Shown here: piece after piece, positions 44,517 through 54,452 of the stretch
Layout: the number at the start of each line of letters is the position of its first letter
How positions within the stretch are numbered: the stretch's first letter is position 1
NCBI RefSeq assembly: GCF_003255815.1
Contig: NC_037673.1
Span: forward strand, 7,048,070 to 7,112,069
Length of the DNA stretch: 64,000 bases
Direction of reading: 5' to 3'
Source: Theropithecus gelada
Lineage: Eukaryota; Chordata; Mammalia; Primates; Cercopithecidae
Notes under the pieces: generated by a model
Databases searched by the model: none
What the model was told of the DNA's origin: nothing
Seen by the model: the letters and a program-made list of their open reading frames with translations, nothing else
Program-made: the position numbers and the translations under genes

Positions 44517-46034
44517 AAACAATGACAACAAACAGGTTCGTAACTTACAGAGAAGCAGAACTCTTGGGTGCTGATAGCCCTTGAGACATCAGCCAACTAT
44601 GTTTTTATCCAAGCTCCCTCTTCTACACTTCCAGGCAATTGCCCTTTCTCTGCAGGATGCGCGAGGCCTGACAAGTGCTTAGTGTCCAGGAAGCTTTGGT
44701 GATTACTGCCAGCATTGACCACCATGGAGAAGTGTTGCCACGTGGTCATGGACTGGCGGGCCGTTTTGTGCATACATGCAACTTGTGCTAACTAGCCTTC
44801 AAAGTTCTCATGACTTTTTTATCCAGCTTTGAATCCTCAGATTTCTGCCTCCAGAAAAAATTCTGTGCTTTGCCAGTGTTTCCTGATAAATGGCTTTTGT
44901 GGAGAAGAAGGAAATAATTTATAGGATCTTTCTAACAAAAATAAGTTGAATTTTGAAAGAAACAATTTTATTTTTACATTTATTTGCATTTAAAACTCCT
45001 TGAGAAGACTGTCTTATTTCTCTCTATATATAATCCCTTACAGGAGAGGGCATATGATGAAATAAATCATTACTGCATGGATATTTCCTTAATGATGTTT
45101 TCTAATGCATATTGGGAAATAGTTTTTCTAGAACTTCATCTTGGCATTTCAGTTGGTTAAATGATAGTGCAAATTGCTTGAGAGAAGTCCAGGTAAGAAT
45201 GAATGTAGATTAACAAAAATATCACCACTTTATGCAAATACAATGGGAAGAAAAACTACTGGTTTATAAACCATAATTCCATAAGAAGAACACTTAAATG
45301 AACTTCCCATTTTCTTTAAATATAAAAATATCCATGAATGATCTGTGTGTGGTATTGATTATAGAGACTGTTATAGTTGTCCTTCAGGAGAAGAATTCTA
45401 AAAAAGCAATCCCTTCCTTATAAGTTTGTATGATATCAGTTTAATCAGAAATAGGGTTAAATGCCAACAAATAAATCAATAGCCTTTTGAAGAATACACT
45501 TGGGGAGGATCAAATTTGATGAGATAGAATGATATTGGAATTAAAATTGGAGACAGTGCATGAGAGACTTACAGAAAACGAGATGTAAATATATGAATGA
45601 AGGACTCTTTGTGACGTGCTCTTTGAGGAAAGAACAGTGATGCACTTGGCTAGGTCAGGACATTCCTAAAGAAAAGCTGCCCAGTAGGAGAGAAGAAAAA
45701 GCATTCTTAAATAATTTGGGCATATTTCTTATCAGTTTGAGAGGTAAATGATAGATCAAATATATTCATTTGTATTGCCATTGAAGGTATGATTCTGTGA
45801 TAGTTTTTTCAGTTTGATGCAGTATAATTATTAATTTTTTTTTGCAATTATGAAACTTGGTTAATACTATGTCACCAATCACAAAAGTTTGTTAGCTGAA
45901 AAAGGAAGAGGCTAATGGTGGGGGGCAGGGCACGGGAAATTATTGCTCTGAATTTGTATCTTGCTGCTTAGCTAAAACCCTCCTATTTATCTGCCATGTC
46001 TAGAAGTCAGCATAAAAGGCAAGGGCGCAGAGGC
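44517..46034. other. Unassigned noncoding stretch
   Basis: About 1.5 kb without a recognised repeat, exon or RNA gene. Confidence 0.4.
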
Positions 46035-46150
46035 TGTGAATTCACTCTATTGTAAAAACTCTATTACTTTGTGACTTCGGGCCAGACATTTAAATTCCTC
46101 ATGTTTTCAAGTCATTGGAAACTAAATGCTAAAATGACTGTTTAAATAAA
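46035..46150 (-). mobile_element. Possible MIR fragment (antisense)
   Basis: 'tactttgtgacttcgggcca' followed by 'acatttaaattcctcatg' resembles the reverse MIR 'ctgtgtgaccttgggcaagt' and 'ttaacctctctgtgcc' series. Weak. Confidence 0.45.
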
Positions 46151-46757
46151 TAACACCTTCAAAAAATGTTGGAGTATTTCATGTCCAGGAAAGGTTATGA
46201 TGTAATTTTTCAACAGCCTTGTAAATTCATGCCAAAGCTATATCACTCCACAGTATTTGATTAACCCATATTGTCCTTACAAGGTCAAGGCAAAAGAGTG
46301 GTCAAATCTGTCTTCTTCTTTACTTTATTAGAGTAATATAGCCCTAAGTGAGTGGCTACTTTTATGACAATTTCCATTTTCTGGTAATTTTAATAAGTAG
46401 CATTCATTTATTTCTTGATTATAAATGTAACCTAGGTTTTTCGCAGAAAATTTATAACCCAGGCAAAAGACCAACATTAAAAAAATAAAATGACCAATTA
46501 TCTAACCAGCCATTCCTAAGTACTATTAATTTTTTAGTGTTAAGATGCAGTAGTCTCTGCTTTATACCATATGTGTGACTGCATGAGTACATTCATTTTT
46601 TTATATTTAAAACTGTGATCACAAAATTTATTTATAATATATGATGAATGTTCTATTCATTATAGATGGTAATCCTAATAATATTCTTCTGACATGAATG
46701 GTTCTATCCTATTTGTCATAACATTTTGTGCATCACCTGACTGACTTCCAGTCTTTT
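46151..46757. other. Unassigned AT-rich stretch
   Basis: About 0.6 kb. Nothing recognised with confidence. Confidence 0.4.
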
Positions 46758-46865
46758 TCTAAACCTGCATATATATATACATACACACACACACATATAT
46801 ATACACACACACATATATATATCTGCAGGTTTAGAGTGTGTATATATATATTTTATATATATATC
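46758..46865. repeat. TA/CA microsatellite bracketed by an inverted repeat
   Basis: 'tctaaacctgca' at 46758-46769 and its exact complement 'tgcaggtttaga' at 46824-46835 flank 54 bp of alternating TA and CA runs; more TA repeat follows to about 46865. Confidence 0.9.
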
Positions 46866-46979
46866 TCCCAGATCATTTCATAGAATAAAATCCTGTAAGT
46901 GCTATTTCTAGAAGAAAGAGCTTGCACAGTTTTTTTAGCTTTGGCTTTAGTTTTATTTCATTTATCCTATTCTGATGTT

Positions 46980-49900
46980 TGACAATTCAAATCCTTTTTT
47001 ATTCTATGGTTTTCTTTACCTGTTCATTTTAGTTTATTTTTCATGGATCACTCGAGAAACATTTTTCTGTACATTCCTTTATAAGTTTTATTGGCATTGC
47101 AAAGCAGCTAAAAGTTAATTTGGGAATAATAACAAATTCACGATAACCCTGTATAAGAACACAATGAAACTTTTTGTTTATTTGTTTATTAATTCATTTT
47201 TTTTTTTTTTCTGATTTGGTAAGGCTTCATTGTTTTCTATATGCACTTTCTATAGCTTTTCATTCTATTTCTCTCCAGACCCATCTTATTCTCAAAATTT
47301 GCATGAGGAAATTTTACCCAAATTTTCTGTCATTAATGGTATTGTTAATTTTGTGCATATTTTAAATAATTGGCAAATTTACTGATTTGAATACTTGTTC
47401 ACTTATTTTTATTAGTATTCTGAAAAGATAAGTCTTCATTGACTTTCCAATAGTTTTATTCTCATGATTTTTTTTTTTTTAACATCTCATTGGTTTGCCT
47501 AGACCTTAGAGAACAATAAATAGCACAACTGCTAGTGGTGTTACTGTGTTGTGGTGATTTTTATGGACATGCCTCTAGAATTTCATCAAATGTGACTAGG
47601 ATAGTGGTTGATTGTAATTCAGTATTTGGATTCTTTAGTGTTTTTGTCTCTCAGGACTCACTTGTTATTTCTGCATACATCTCAGTTTCTTTCTTTTTAC
47701 ATTTTGTTTAGCTCTTTTAGAATTATTTTTATTCATTTTTTCATAGATGGCTTTTTCATGGATTGTAGTGAAAGCACAAAGCATGTATTATCTAATGTAT
47801 GTATTAGATGATATATATTGGACTATATATAGTTTTAATTATAACTAATATGAAATTATATAAATATATTACAATTAATATATTTATATATTATATATTA
47901 GACTATGTAATCATATGTTAGACTATGTATATATAGTTTTAAAAACTATTATATGTGTGTGTGTATATACAAATATATATATATATGTAGTTTAATGGCC
48001 CAGAACATGTTTTATTTTGATGAATATTCCTTCTATTGGTAATTAAAGAAAGAAAGTGTACTCTACCATTATTGGATGAAATGTTCTGTAAACGAATTAG
48101 GGTAAGTTGGTTGATGGTGTTTTTTGAGATTTCTCCTCGTCACTGATTTTCTGTCTACTTAATATATTAATTATTAAGACAGAGGTGTTGATTTTTCCAA
48201 CTACAATTTGAGTTTATTTATTTTGAGGATGATCGATAGCTTTTGCTTTATGTATTTTGAAGCTGTGTTGCTAAGTGCATGCATGTTTGTTTCTTATGCC
48301 TTCTTCATGAATTTGCTCCTTTATCAGTATGTAATGTCCTTTGTTATTATTAATAATATTCTTCATTCCAAAATATACTTTGTCTGAAAAAAATATAGCC
48401 ACTCTAGTTTTCTTTCAATTAGGGTTTATCTTTTTTTAAAATTTTTTAACTTTTACCCTATCAATGTCTTTATATTTAAACTGAGTTTCTTATAGACAGC
48501 ATACATCATGTTGGGTATTACTTTCTTATCCAATTTGGCTTTCAATTGGTGTGTCTAACCATTTAACAGTGAAATAATTATTGGAAAGGTTAAAGACTAT
48601 AATTTTGCTAGCTGTTTTCTATTTCTTCTTTATGTTCATTTGGCATTCAAAAATCTTATCTGCCTGTTTCTCGATTATTTTTAATGATTTTTAAAAATCT
48701 CCCATTTTGGCTTATTCATACCTCTTAAAATTTTTGGTGGATACCGTTAATTATAGTTCACCTTTAAGTAATTTTATGTCCCTTCATATGCATTTAAGGT
48801 ACTTATAATAATATACTCCCAATTTCTCCTTCCCATTTTTGTGCTATTTTTAAATATCTTATTTTTACATATGCTACAAATCTACAATATGTGGCTATCT
48901 TTCTATGATAAAATAAATTATATTTTAGAATTGTTTTAAAAGGTAAAAGTGTGTTTATGATTATATATTTTACATGTACTTTATTTCTGGAGATCTTCAT
49001 TTGTGTAGATCCAAGTTTCTGTACTGTAGCTCTGCTGGTGATAAGTTCTTTATGTTTTGCTTGTCTGAAAAAAAAGTGTCATTTTTCCATCAATTTGAGA
49101 GACATTTTCTTCTTTATAGATTCTGATTTGGCAGCTTTTTCTCTTCAATATTTTAAAGATGCTACATCATTGTTTACATTCTTGCATAGTGTCTAACAAG
49201 GAGTCAGGTGTAATTCTTCTCTTTGTTCCTCCCTCTCTAATGTATTTTCACCTTTCCTGGAGGCCTCTTTCTGTTTTTGTTTTTGTTGTCTTTTTTTGTT
49301 TTGAATTTCAGTGGCTTGAAATTGATGTGTTTGGATTTTATTTCATTTTATTTTCACTTATCCAACTTGGTTTTCTCTGAGCTTCCTGGTTGGATTTATG
49401 GCTTGACATATTTCATTATTTGTCAAAGAATTACCAGCTATTATTTCTTCTGTCCCATTCTTTCTGTCTTTTCCTTATGGGATTCTGATCACATAGGTTA
49501 GGCTGCTTGGTATTGTTGCACAACTCTGGAATGCAATGTTCCGCTTGTTTTTCTCTGACTTTCTTTTCCTTGTGCTCACATAAGATTAGCTAGATTAGCC
49601 TATTTTGATTTCACTGATTCTCATCTAAACTTTCTTGAATCCACTCGTGAATCTATCAAAGGGTTCTTAAACTTTGTTTTCATATTTTTATTTCTAGCAT
49701 TTTTATTTTTTTTCTTTCTTATTTCTTAATTTTTCTATTTCAGATTCTTTGGAAATTGTCCATATATTTATGGATTTTGCCTACCTTTTCCAGTAGTCAT
49801 TAATATATTAATCATAGATATTTTAAATTCCCTTTCTGATATACATATATAATACATGATGCAAGAGAAATATGCATATATATATATGCAAGTATATATA

Positions 49901-50522
49901 TGTGTGATTTATCTTTTATCAATTCATTTTTCCCTTGCATTTTTATGTTTCACATAATTTTTGTTTGAATGTTAGGCTTTATGAATAGGACAGCAGAGAC
50001 TGAGACAGATCAAATTTATGACTAGAAATTAGCATGCCTCTCCTTCAGCTAGGCTATTAGTTGTGGAGGACTGAATCAATCTTGCTAAGCATTCTACTTG
50101 GTTTGGGTTTTGTATTGCAACTTCAGTACACCACATTCTCTAACTTTACCTTGTCCTTAGGGTGTGTTCTGATTTGTTGGTTGGTGAGTTTTTAAAGTGT
50201 TATACTGGTTCCTGCTCCACTCTCAGCTTTAGACTTCTCCTGTGTATCATTTCTCCCAGAGAGGATCTCTGTTCTTACTCTTGCCCTTCCTGAATTGGTT
50301 TATATACTGCTCCTACTTTTTACTCAGACTTGTACGCCCAATAGTGGGTCTCAGAGGAGGGGGATTCTCTGTTGTACTGGCCCTGCCTCAGTAATAGGCA
50401 GTCTGTGTGTTCCTGGAACCCTGGGATGGGTTTCTCAGTAGTCCTGCACCTCCCCCAGCATAAGGCACATTCTTATAATCTGCACACAGGATGCTTTCTT
50501 GCCCCTTCCCTGGCATACAGGG
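46980..50522 (-). mobile_element. Old L1M LINE (antisense), ORF2 and upstream region
   Basis: The clearest block is 48290-48600: 'tcagtatgtaatgtcctttg', 'atactttgtctgaaaaaaat', 'gagtttcttatagacagcat' and 'catttaacagtgaaataatt' follow reverse L1 ORF2 endonuclease-end sequence. From there the text runs toward the 5-prime side of the element up to 50.5 kb. TA-rich tracts interrupt at 47811-47985 and 49840-49905. Border positions and the parts before 48 kb are inferred by continuity. Confidence 0.55.
47811..47985. repeat. TA-rich tract with short TG run
   Basis: ATATATTA-type words with 'tgtgtgtgtgtatata' near 47956. 'agactatgta' recurs near 47902 and 47921. Confidence 0.85.
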
Positions 50523-50949
50523 TGTCAAAGTCCATTTATGTTGCTCTAAAGGAATACCTGAGACTGAGTATTTTGTAAAGAAAATAAGTTTATTTGGCTT
50601 ACGATTCTGCTGTATGTACAAGAAGCATGGCACCTGCATCTTCTGGTGGGGGCCTCCGACTGCTTCCAACATGGCAGAAGGAGTAGGGGAGCCAGCATGT
50701 GCAGACATCACATGGTGAGAGAGAAGCAAGAGAGAGTGGGGGGAGGTGCCAGGCTCTTTTGAACTAGTAGCTGTGGTGAGAACTAATAGGACAAGAATTC
50801 ACTCATTATCTCAAGGACTGCACCAAGTTATTGTTGAGGAACCCGGCCCCATGACCCAAACACCTCCCACTAGGCCCTGCCTCCAACATTGGGAATCAAA
50901 TGGCAACATGAAATTTGGAGGGAACAAATATCCAAATCATATCAGAGGG
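50518..50949 (-). mobile_element. MST-type MaLR solo LTR (antisense)
   Basis: Starts 'tgtcaaagtccatttatgtt' at 50523, includes 'cctgagactgagtattttgt', 'cacctcccactaggccctgc' and ends 'atccaaatcatatca' at 50944. Flanks caggg and gaggg differ by one base, a plausible 5-bp target duplication. It splits the old L1M, which continues to its right. Confidence 0.85.
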
Positions 50950-51545
50950 CTCTTTTAAAATACCTTTGCCTTTCTCCCAGGTGTAATAGATCTTCACCTG
51001 CACCCTGGGAATGACAGGGTATCATGCCTTTTCTTAGCAATTTAAGGCCTTTACGTGAGAAAGGTCAGTCCTCTGTTTCCTTTCTGCAGTGGTAGGCATT
51101 CTCTTCTCCCAGACTTGAACTATCAAGAGAGATTTCAACCTGCCTCCCTTCTAGCTCCCAGTCTTTCTCATGAATGCTTGGTAGAGGCCTGTGGAGAAAA
51201 GCCTGTAAACAGGAATGTGCTCTTCTTGCATCTCAATTCCCAGGGTTCTCTCCTTTTGGGCTAGCCCACCCTTGGTCTTAGCAATTCATTAAAGTTGCAG
51301 CTGACATCTTACCTGCCTGCATGGTGGCCCTGTCTTCCATTCATTCAGCCACAAATGAGTCAGTATTCATGCCATCCTCCCCTGGGAAGCACCTGTCTTT
51401 CTTAAGATTTTAGGCCAGTTCATTGCTCTGTGACCTCAGCTCTCTGAAGAGTTCAAGGGATGGTATGAATTTGTAAGTTATTATGCTTTTTCTTGGTGAT
51501 AGGCTGGGAGCAATGCTCTTTATAGGTAATTGCATTCTAACCAGA
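50950..51545 (-). mobile_element. Probable continuation of the old L1M (5-prime side)
   Basis: Composition and style continue those left of the MST LTR, but no single block is diagnostic. Assigned by position only. Confidence 0.35.
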
Positions 51546-51589
51546 AACCAGAGCTCTTATTTACTTAACTTTACATTCTGAATCTATTC

Positions 51590-52267
51590 ATTAACTCATT
51601 TGTTGAACAAAACAAGATTGAGCATGTAGGAAGCTAGGTACAGAGCTTTCTCACGAAGATACTGCATACAAGGACAGACTTGGCCCTGCTTTATGGTGCT
51701 CACAAACATATAAGAAAATAAAACAATAATGCAATGAAAGGAAAAACGGGAGTGCTCTAAAGATTAACAAGATACTGTAATAGGGAGTCAGAAGGATCTG
51801 ATATGGGAGAGGGGGTGTACTGGACAATGCTCTTAAGGAGATGAAATGGTGCAGAAATCTGAAGGCTGAAAAGAAGCAAGGCTTAGGAGTTGTGGTTGTG
51901 GCAGTGTTTGGAAAGGATTTTTGAGACAATTTTCCAGACAGAAGATATCAAAGAAATCCGGCAAGGAGACTGCTAAAGGAGTGGATAAAAGGCCACTGAG
52001 CCCGGCAGAGAGACCCCCTGAGGAGAAGTGCAGGACAGAGGTGGCAGAGCCAGGTTTTATAGCTTGTGGATGTGGTGGAAACAAAGAAGCTTGGGTTTTA
52101 CTGTAAGCACACTGAGAAGTGGCTTGTGAATTGTAGAAGAACTCACATATCAACTGGGATCCTAATGGAAACAGATAACACCGCTCTGGTGGGGTGGTTG
52201 GAAAGTGTTAATGAAGCCGGTGGTAAGAAGGCCTAGGCCAATTTAAGAGAAAATAACTCAGATGATG
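51590..52267 (-). mobile_element. L2 LINE, 3-prime part (antisense)
   Basis: Reverse L2 from its end inward: 'catttgttgaacaaaacaag', 'gatgaaatggtgcagaaatc', 'tttccagacagaagatatca', 'tttatagcttgtggatgtgg', 'gcttgggttttactgtaagc' and 'aatgaagccggtggtaagaa' run parallel to the L2 antisense order (gaggtgac, attccaggcagaggg, cttgtaggccatggt, ggaagcagggagacc). Diverged. It resumes after 52680. Confidence 0.65.
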
Positions 52268-52680
52268 CAGCCCCCAGGCCAGCCACAATGGGCAGCTGTT
52301 ACCACCCTAGCCTGAGTGGGGAAGGGTATCTCTGGACCTGGGCCACAAGCCTCCAGAGAGCTCCCAGGAGCCATGGCTTTGGTGGCAGGGTTGCTGGCCT
52401 GGGGGACCCAGCAGGGGGAGTCCTCCCACCTCCTGCCCTGGGCCTCTGGTGGGAAACCCCGTCGGAAGCCAACATGGAAAGGCACCCATTGGCCAGTTCT
52501 GACAGTTACTTCTCCAGCACACAGGTAAAGTGCGGAGAGCAGATGTGAAGAGAAAACCGGAAGTGCAAAGACCGGAAGTGCAGAGAAGATCAGAAGTAAA
52601 GAGAAAATCCCAAGTGGGCAGCACTGAGGCAAACAAGGCCTGAATCTCCTCTGAGGGGTCACTGTATCCATGGTGTGAAA
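52268..52680. other. GC-rich insert of unknown type within L2
   Basis: This 410-bp block does not follow L2 and separates its two parts. 'agccatggctttggtggcag' and 'gtcggaagccaacatggaaa' hint at an old LTR-like repeat, but I cannot name it. The right end holds a tandem purine-rich pattern with two perfect accggaagtg words. The minus frame covering most of it runs on into an Alu and is not a gene. Confidence 0.4.
52556..52580 (+). promoter_or_regulatory. Paired ETS-type motifs (ACCGGAAGTG)
   Basis: 'accggaagtg' occurs at 52556-52565 and 52571-52580, starts 15 bp apart; this is the optimal ETS/GABP-type word. Weaker relatives 'tcagaagtaaag' and 'tcccaagtggg' follow within 50 bp. Binding is inferred from sequence alone. 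Confidence 0.5.
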
Positions 52681-52745
52681 AATGGAGAGGGCAGTTGTGA
52701 AGTCAGGAGCAGGGAGGGGTCCTATACTGGAGGACAGGGAGGAAC

Positions 52746-53092
52746 TGAGATGTGTTTTTGTTGTTGTTTTTGGGTTTTGTTTTGTTTTTTGTTTTTCTGA
52801 GACAGAGTTTCGCTCTTGTTGCCCAGGCTGGAGTGCAATGGCACCATCTTGGATCGCTGCAACCTCCATCCCTAGGTTCAAGAGATTCTCCTGCCTCAGC
52901 CTCCTTAGTAGCTGGGATTACAGGCACGCGCCAACACGTCTGGCTAATTTTTGTATTTTTAGTAGGGATGGGGTTTTGCCACATTGGCCAGGCTGGTCTC
53001 GAATTCCTGATCTCTGGCGATCCACCTGCCTTGGCCTCCCAAAGTGTTAGAATTACAGGCATGAGCCACCATACCCGGTGAGATGTATTTTT
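52746..53092 (-). mobile_element. AluS-class element (antisense)
   Basis: Full dimeric Alu at about 52760-53078, with a T/G-rich tail, 'gagacagagtttcgctcttg', 'ggctaatttttgtattttta' and 'gtgagccaccatacccgg'-type end. Target duplications 'tgagatgtgttttt' (52746-52759) and 'tgagatgtattttt' (53079-53092) differ by one base. Confidence 0.92.
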
Positions 53093-53304
53093 AAGGGAGA
53101 ACAAGCAGGACTTGTTGAGTGAGATTTGAAGGGTGAGGCAAAGTTAAGAGCAGCTCCCAGGCTTTGGAGCAGGGCAGAAGCCTGCACTCCTTTCCGAAAC
53201 GGGGAGACTGTGGTGGGACTGAGTTTGAGGGAGGAAGCTTGAATGATGTTTTGGAGATCTAAAGTCTGAGTGGACTTTGGAACAGCCAAGTGGCAACGTC
53301 ATAA
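53093..53304 (-). mobile_element. L2 LINE continuation (antisense)
   Basis: 'gcaggacttgttgagtgaga', 'gagcagctcccaggctttgg' and 'gaacagccaagtggcaacgt' run parallel to reverse L2 (acaggacttgctgatgg, atgactcccaggttttt, catccaagtggagatgtc), continuing the element of 51.6-52.3 kb. Confidence 0.7.
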
Positions 53305-53600
53305 TTCTAATATATACATACTTCTAATTTAAAAAATTCTCATATATGAATAATGTATTTAATGAGAACTCATTTTTGAAGTTCACCATAGTTTTTCAAC
53401 CCATTGGTATTAATAATATCAGAGAGGAGTAGACAGACGGTGACAGCATGAAAAGAAATACCACGTTTTCCCATGCTCTGACACTTTTGGTATCACTGTA
53501 AGCCCAGGAACTTTAAAAGTACTTCTTGAAAACCCATTTTAGCACTGAAAATACATTCTCCAGATTCAATATATCTGCTAAAGCTTGTTCCACATTTAGT
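53305..53600 (+). repeat. Direct duplication, copy A
   Basis: Collinear with copy B at 54182-54452. Shared words: 'ttctaatatata' (53305), 'atttttgaagttcacca' (53372), 'agtacttcttgaaaacc' (53518) and 'taaagcttgttccacat' (53579). Spacing between copies stays near 850-877 bp. No known repeat family recognised. Confidence 0.85.
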
Positions 53601-54181
53601 AGGAGAGCTCTGGATGGGGGTAAAAAAAAATGTATGAATGTTGGAACTTGGGGCTGGTGAGACCCCCAAGGAAGCCAGCATGGGTGGAGAAGACCCAGCC
53701 CACAGGCCAGGCCTCCCCACACCTGGACATTGTTGTGACAGAACATGGAGCAGCCGGTGAGGTAGGAGGAAAACGGAGTCCTGAGAGGGAAGTTTGGGGA
53801 GTTGGTCAACAGAGCCCGACACTCCTCAGGGACTCAGGAAGAAAGTCAAAATGTAGCCCTGGAACATGTACGTGTTCTAAATGCTGGGAACTGGCTTCTT
53901 CTAGGCCCGTCGCTTTGGATATCATCAGGAACGCTCTCAGTGTCAGGTCACCAGTCTGCTCCCAATTTAAGTTCCCAGTGACCTACAGATAGAGATCCCT
54001 GAAGAGATCCAGATTTCCCAAAAGCTGCTTGTCAGAGCTGATTCTTATGATTCTGTCTTGTCTACATAAGGATGGACAAGATCAACAGCAAATGGACAGT
54101 CTCCAGAAATCTCTTCATTTCTACATTTACGAAAGATCCACTGCTCACATTATTCTCTTATGTATAAGTCAATGTCTTGTT
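53601..54181. other. Unassigned stretch between duplicated copies
   Basis: About 0.58 kb, GC moderate to 54.0 kb. A plus frame of 120 codons at 53630-53992 has no recognised domain and overlaps minus-strand frames. Confidence 0.4.
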
Positions 54182-54452
54182 TTCTAATATATAAGCAAAA
54201 ATATAGTGCATCTAATTGAGAACATTTTTGAAGTTCACCATCTTTACTTTTTGCAACGCAGTAATATCAGACAGGAGTAGTCAAATTTTGGAGGAGCAGA
54301 AAAAGAAATATTGTGTCTTGCTTTTCTTTGACACCTAGAATATTACTTTGTGTCCAAGAAACTTAAGAGTACTTCTTGAAAACCATAAAATTTTAGCTCT
54401 GCAAATACGTTCTCCAGCATCAATTTATCTAGTAAAGCTTGTTCCACATGTG
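54182..54452 (+). repeat. Direct duplication, copy B
   Basis: Same word order as copy A: 'ttctaatatata' (54182), 'atttttgaagttcacca' (54224), 'agtacttcttgaaaacc' (54368) and 'taaagcttgttccacat' (54433). Between these exact words the copies differ by many substitutions and small indels, so the duplication is old. Confidence 0.85.

Noticed and set aside
52258..52881. 207-codon minus-strand open frame
   Set aside because: It begins in the Alu and runs through an old L2/unknown insert; the Alu part reads as the usual chance Alu frame.
53305..54452. Pair of LTRs of one retroelement
   Set aside because: Copies do not show tg...ca ends or a target duplication and the interval holds no retroviral landmarks; kept as an open possibility only.
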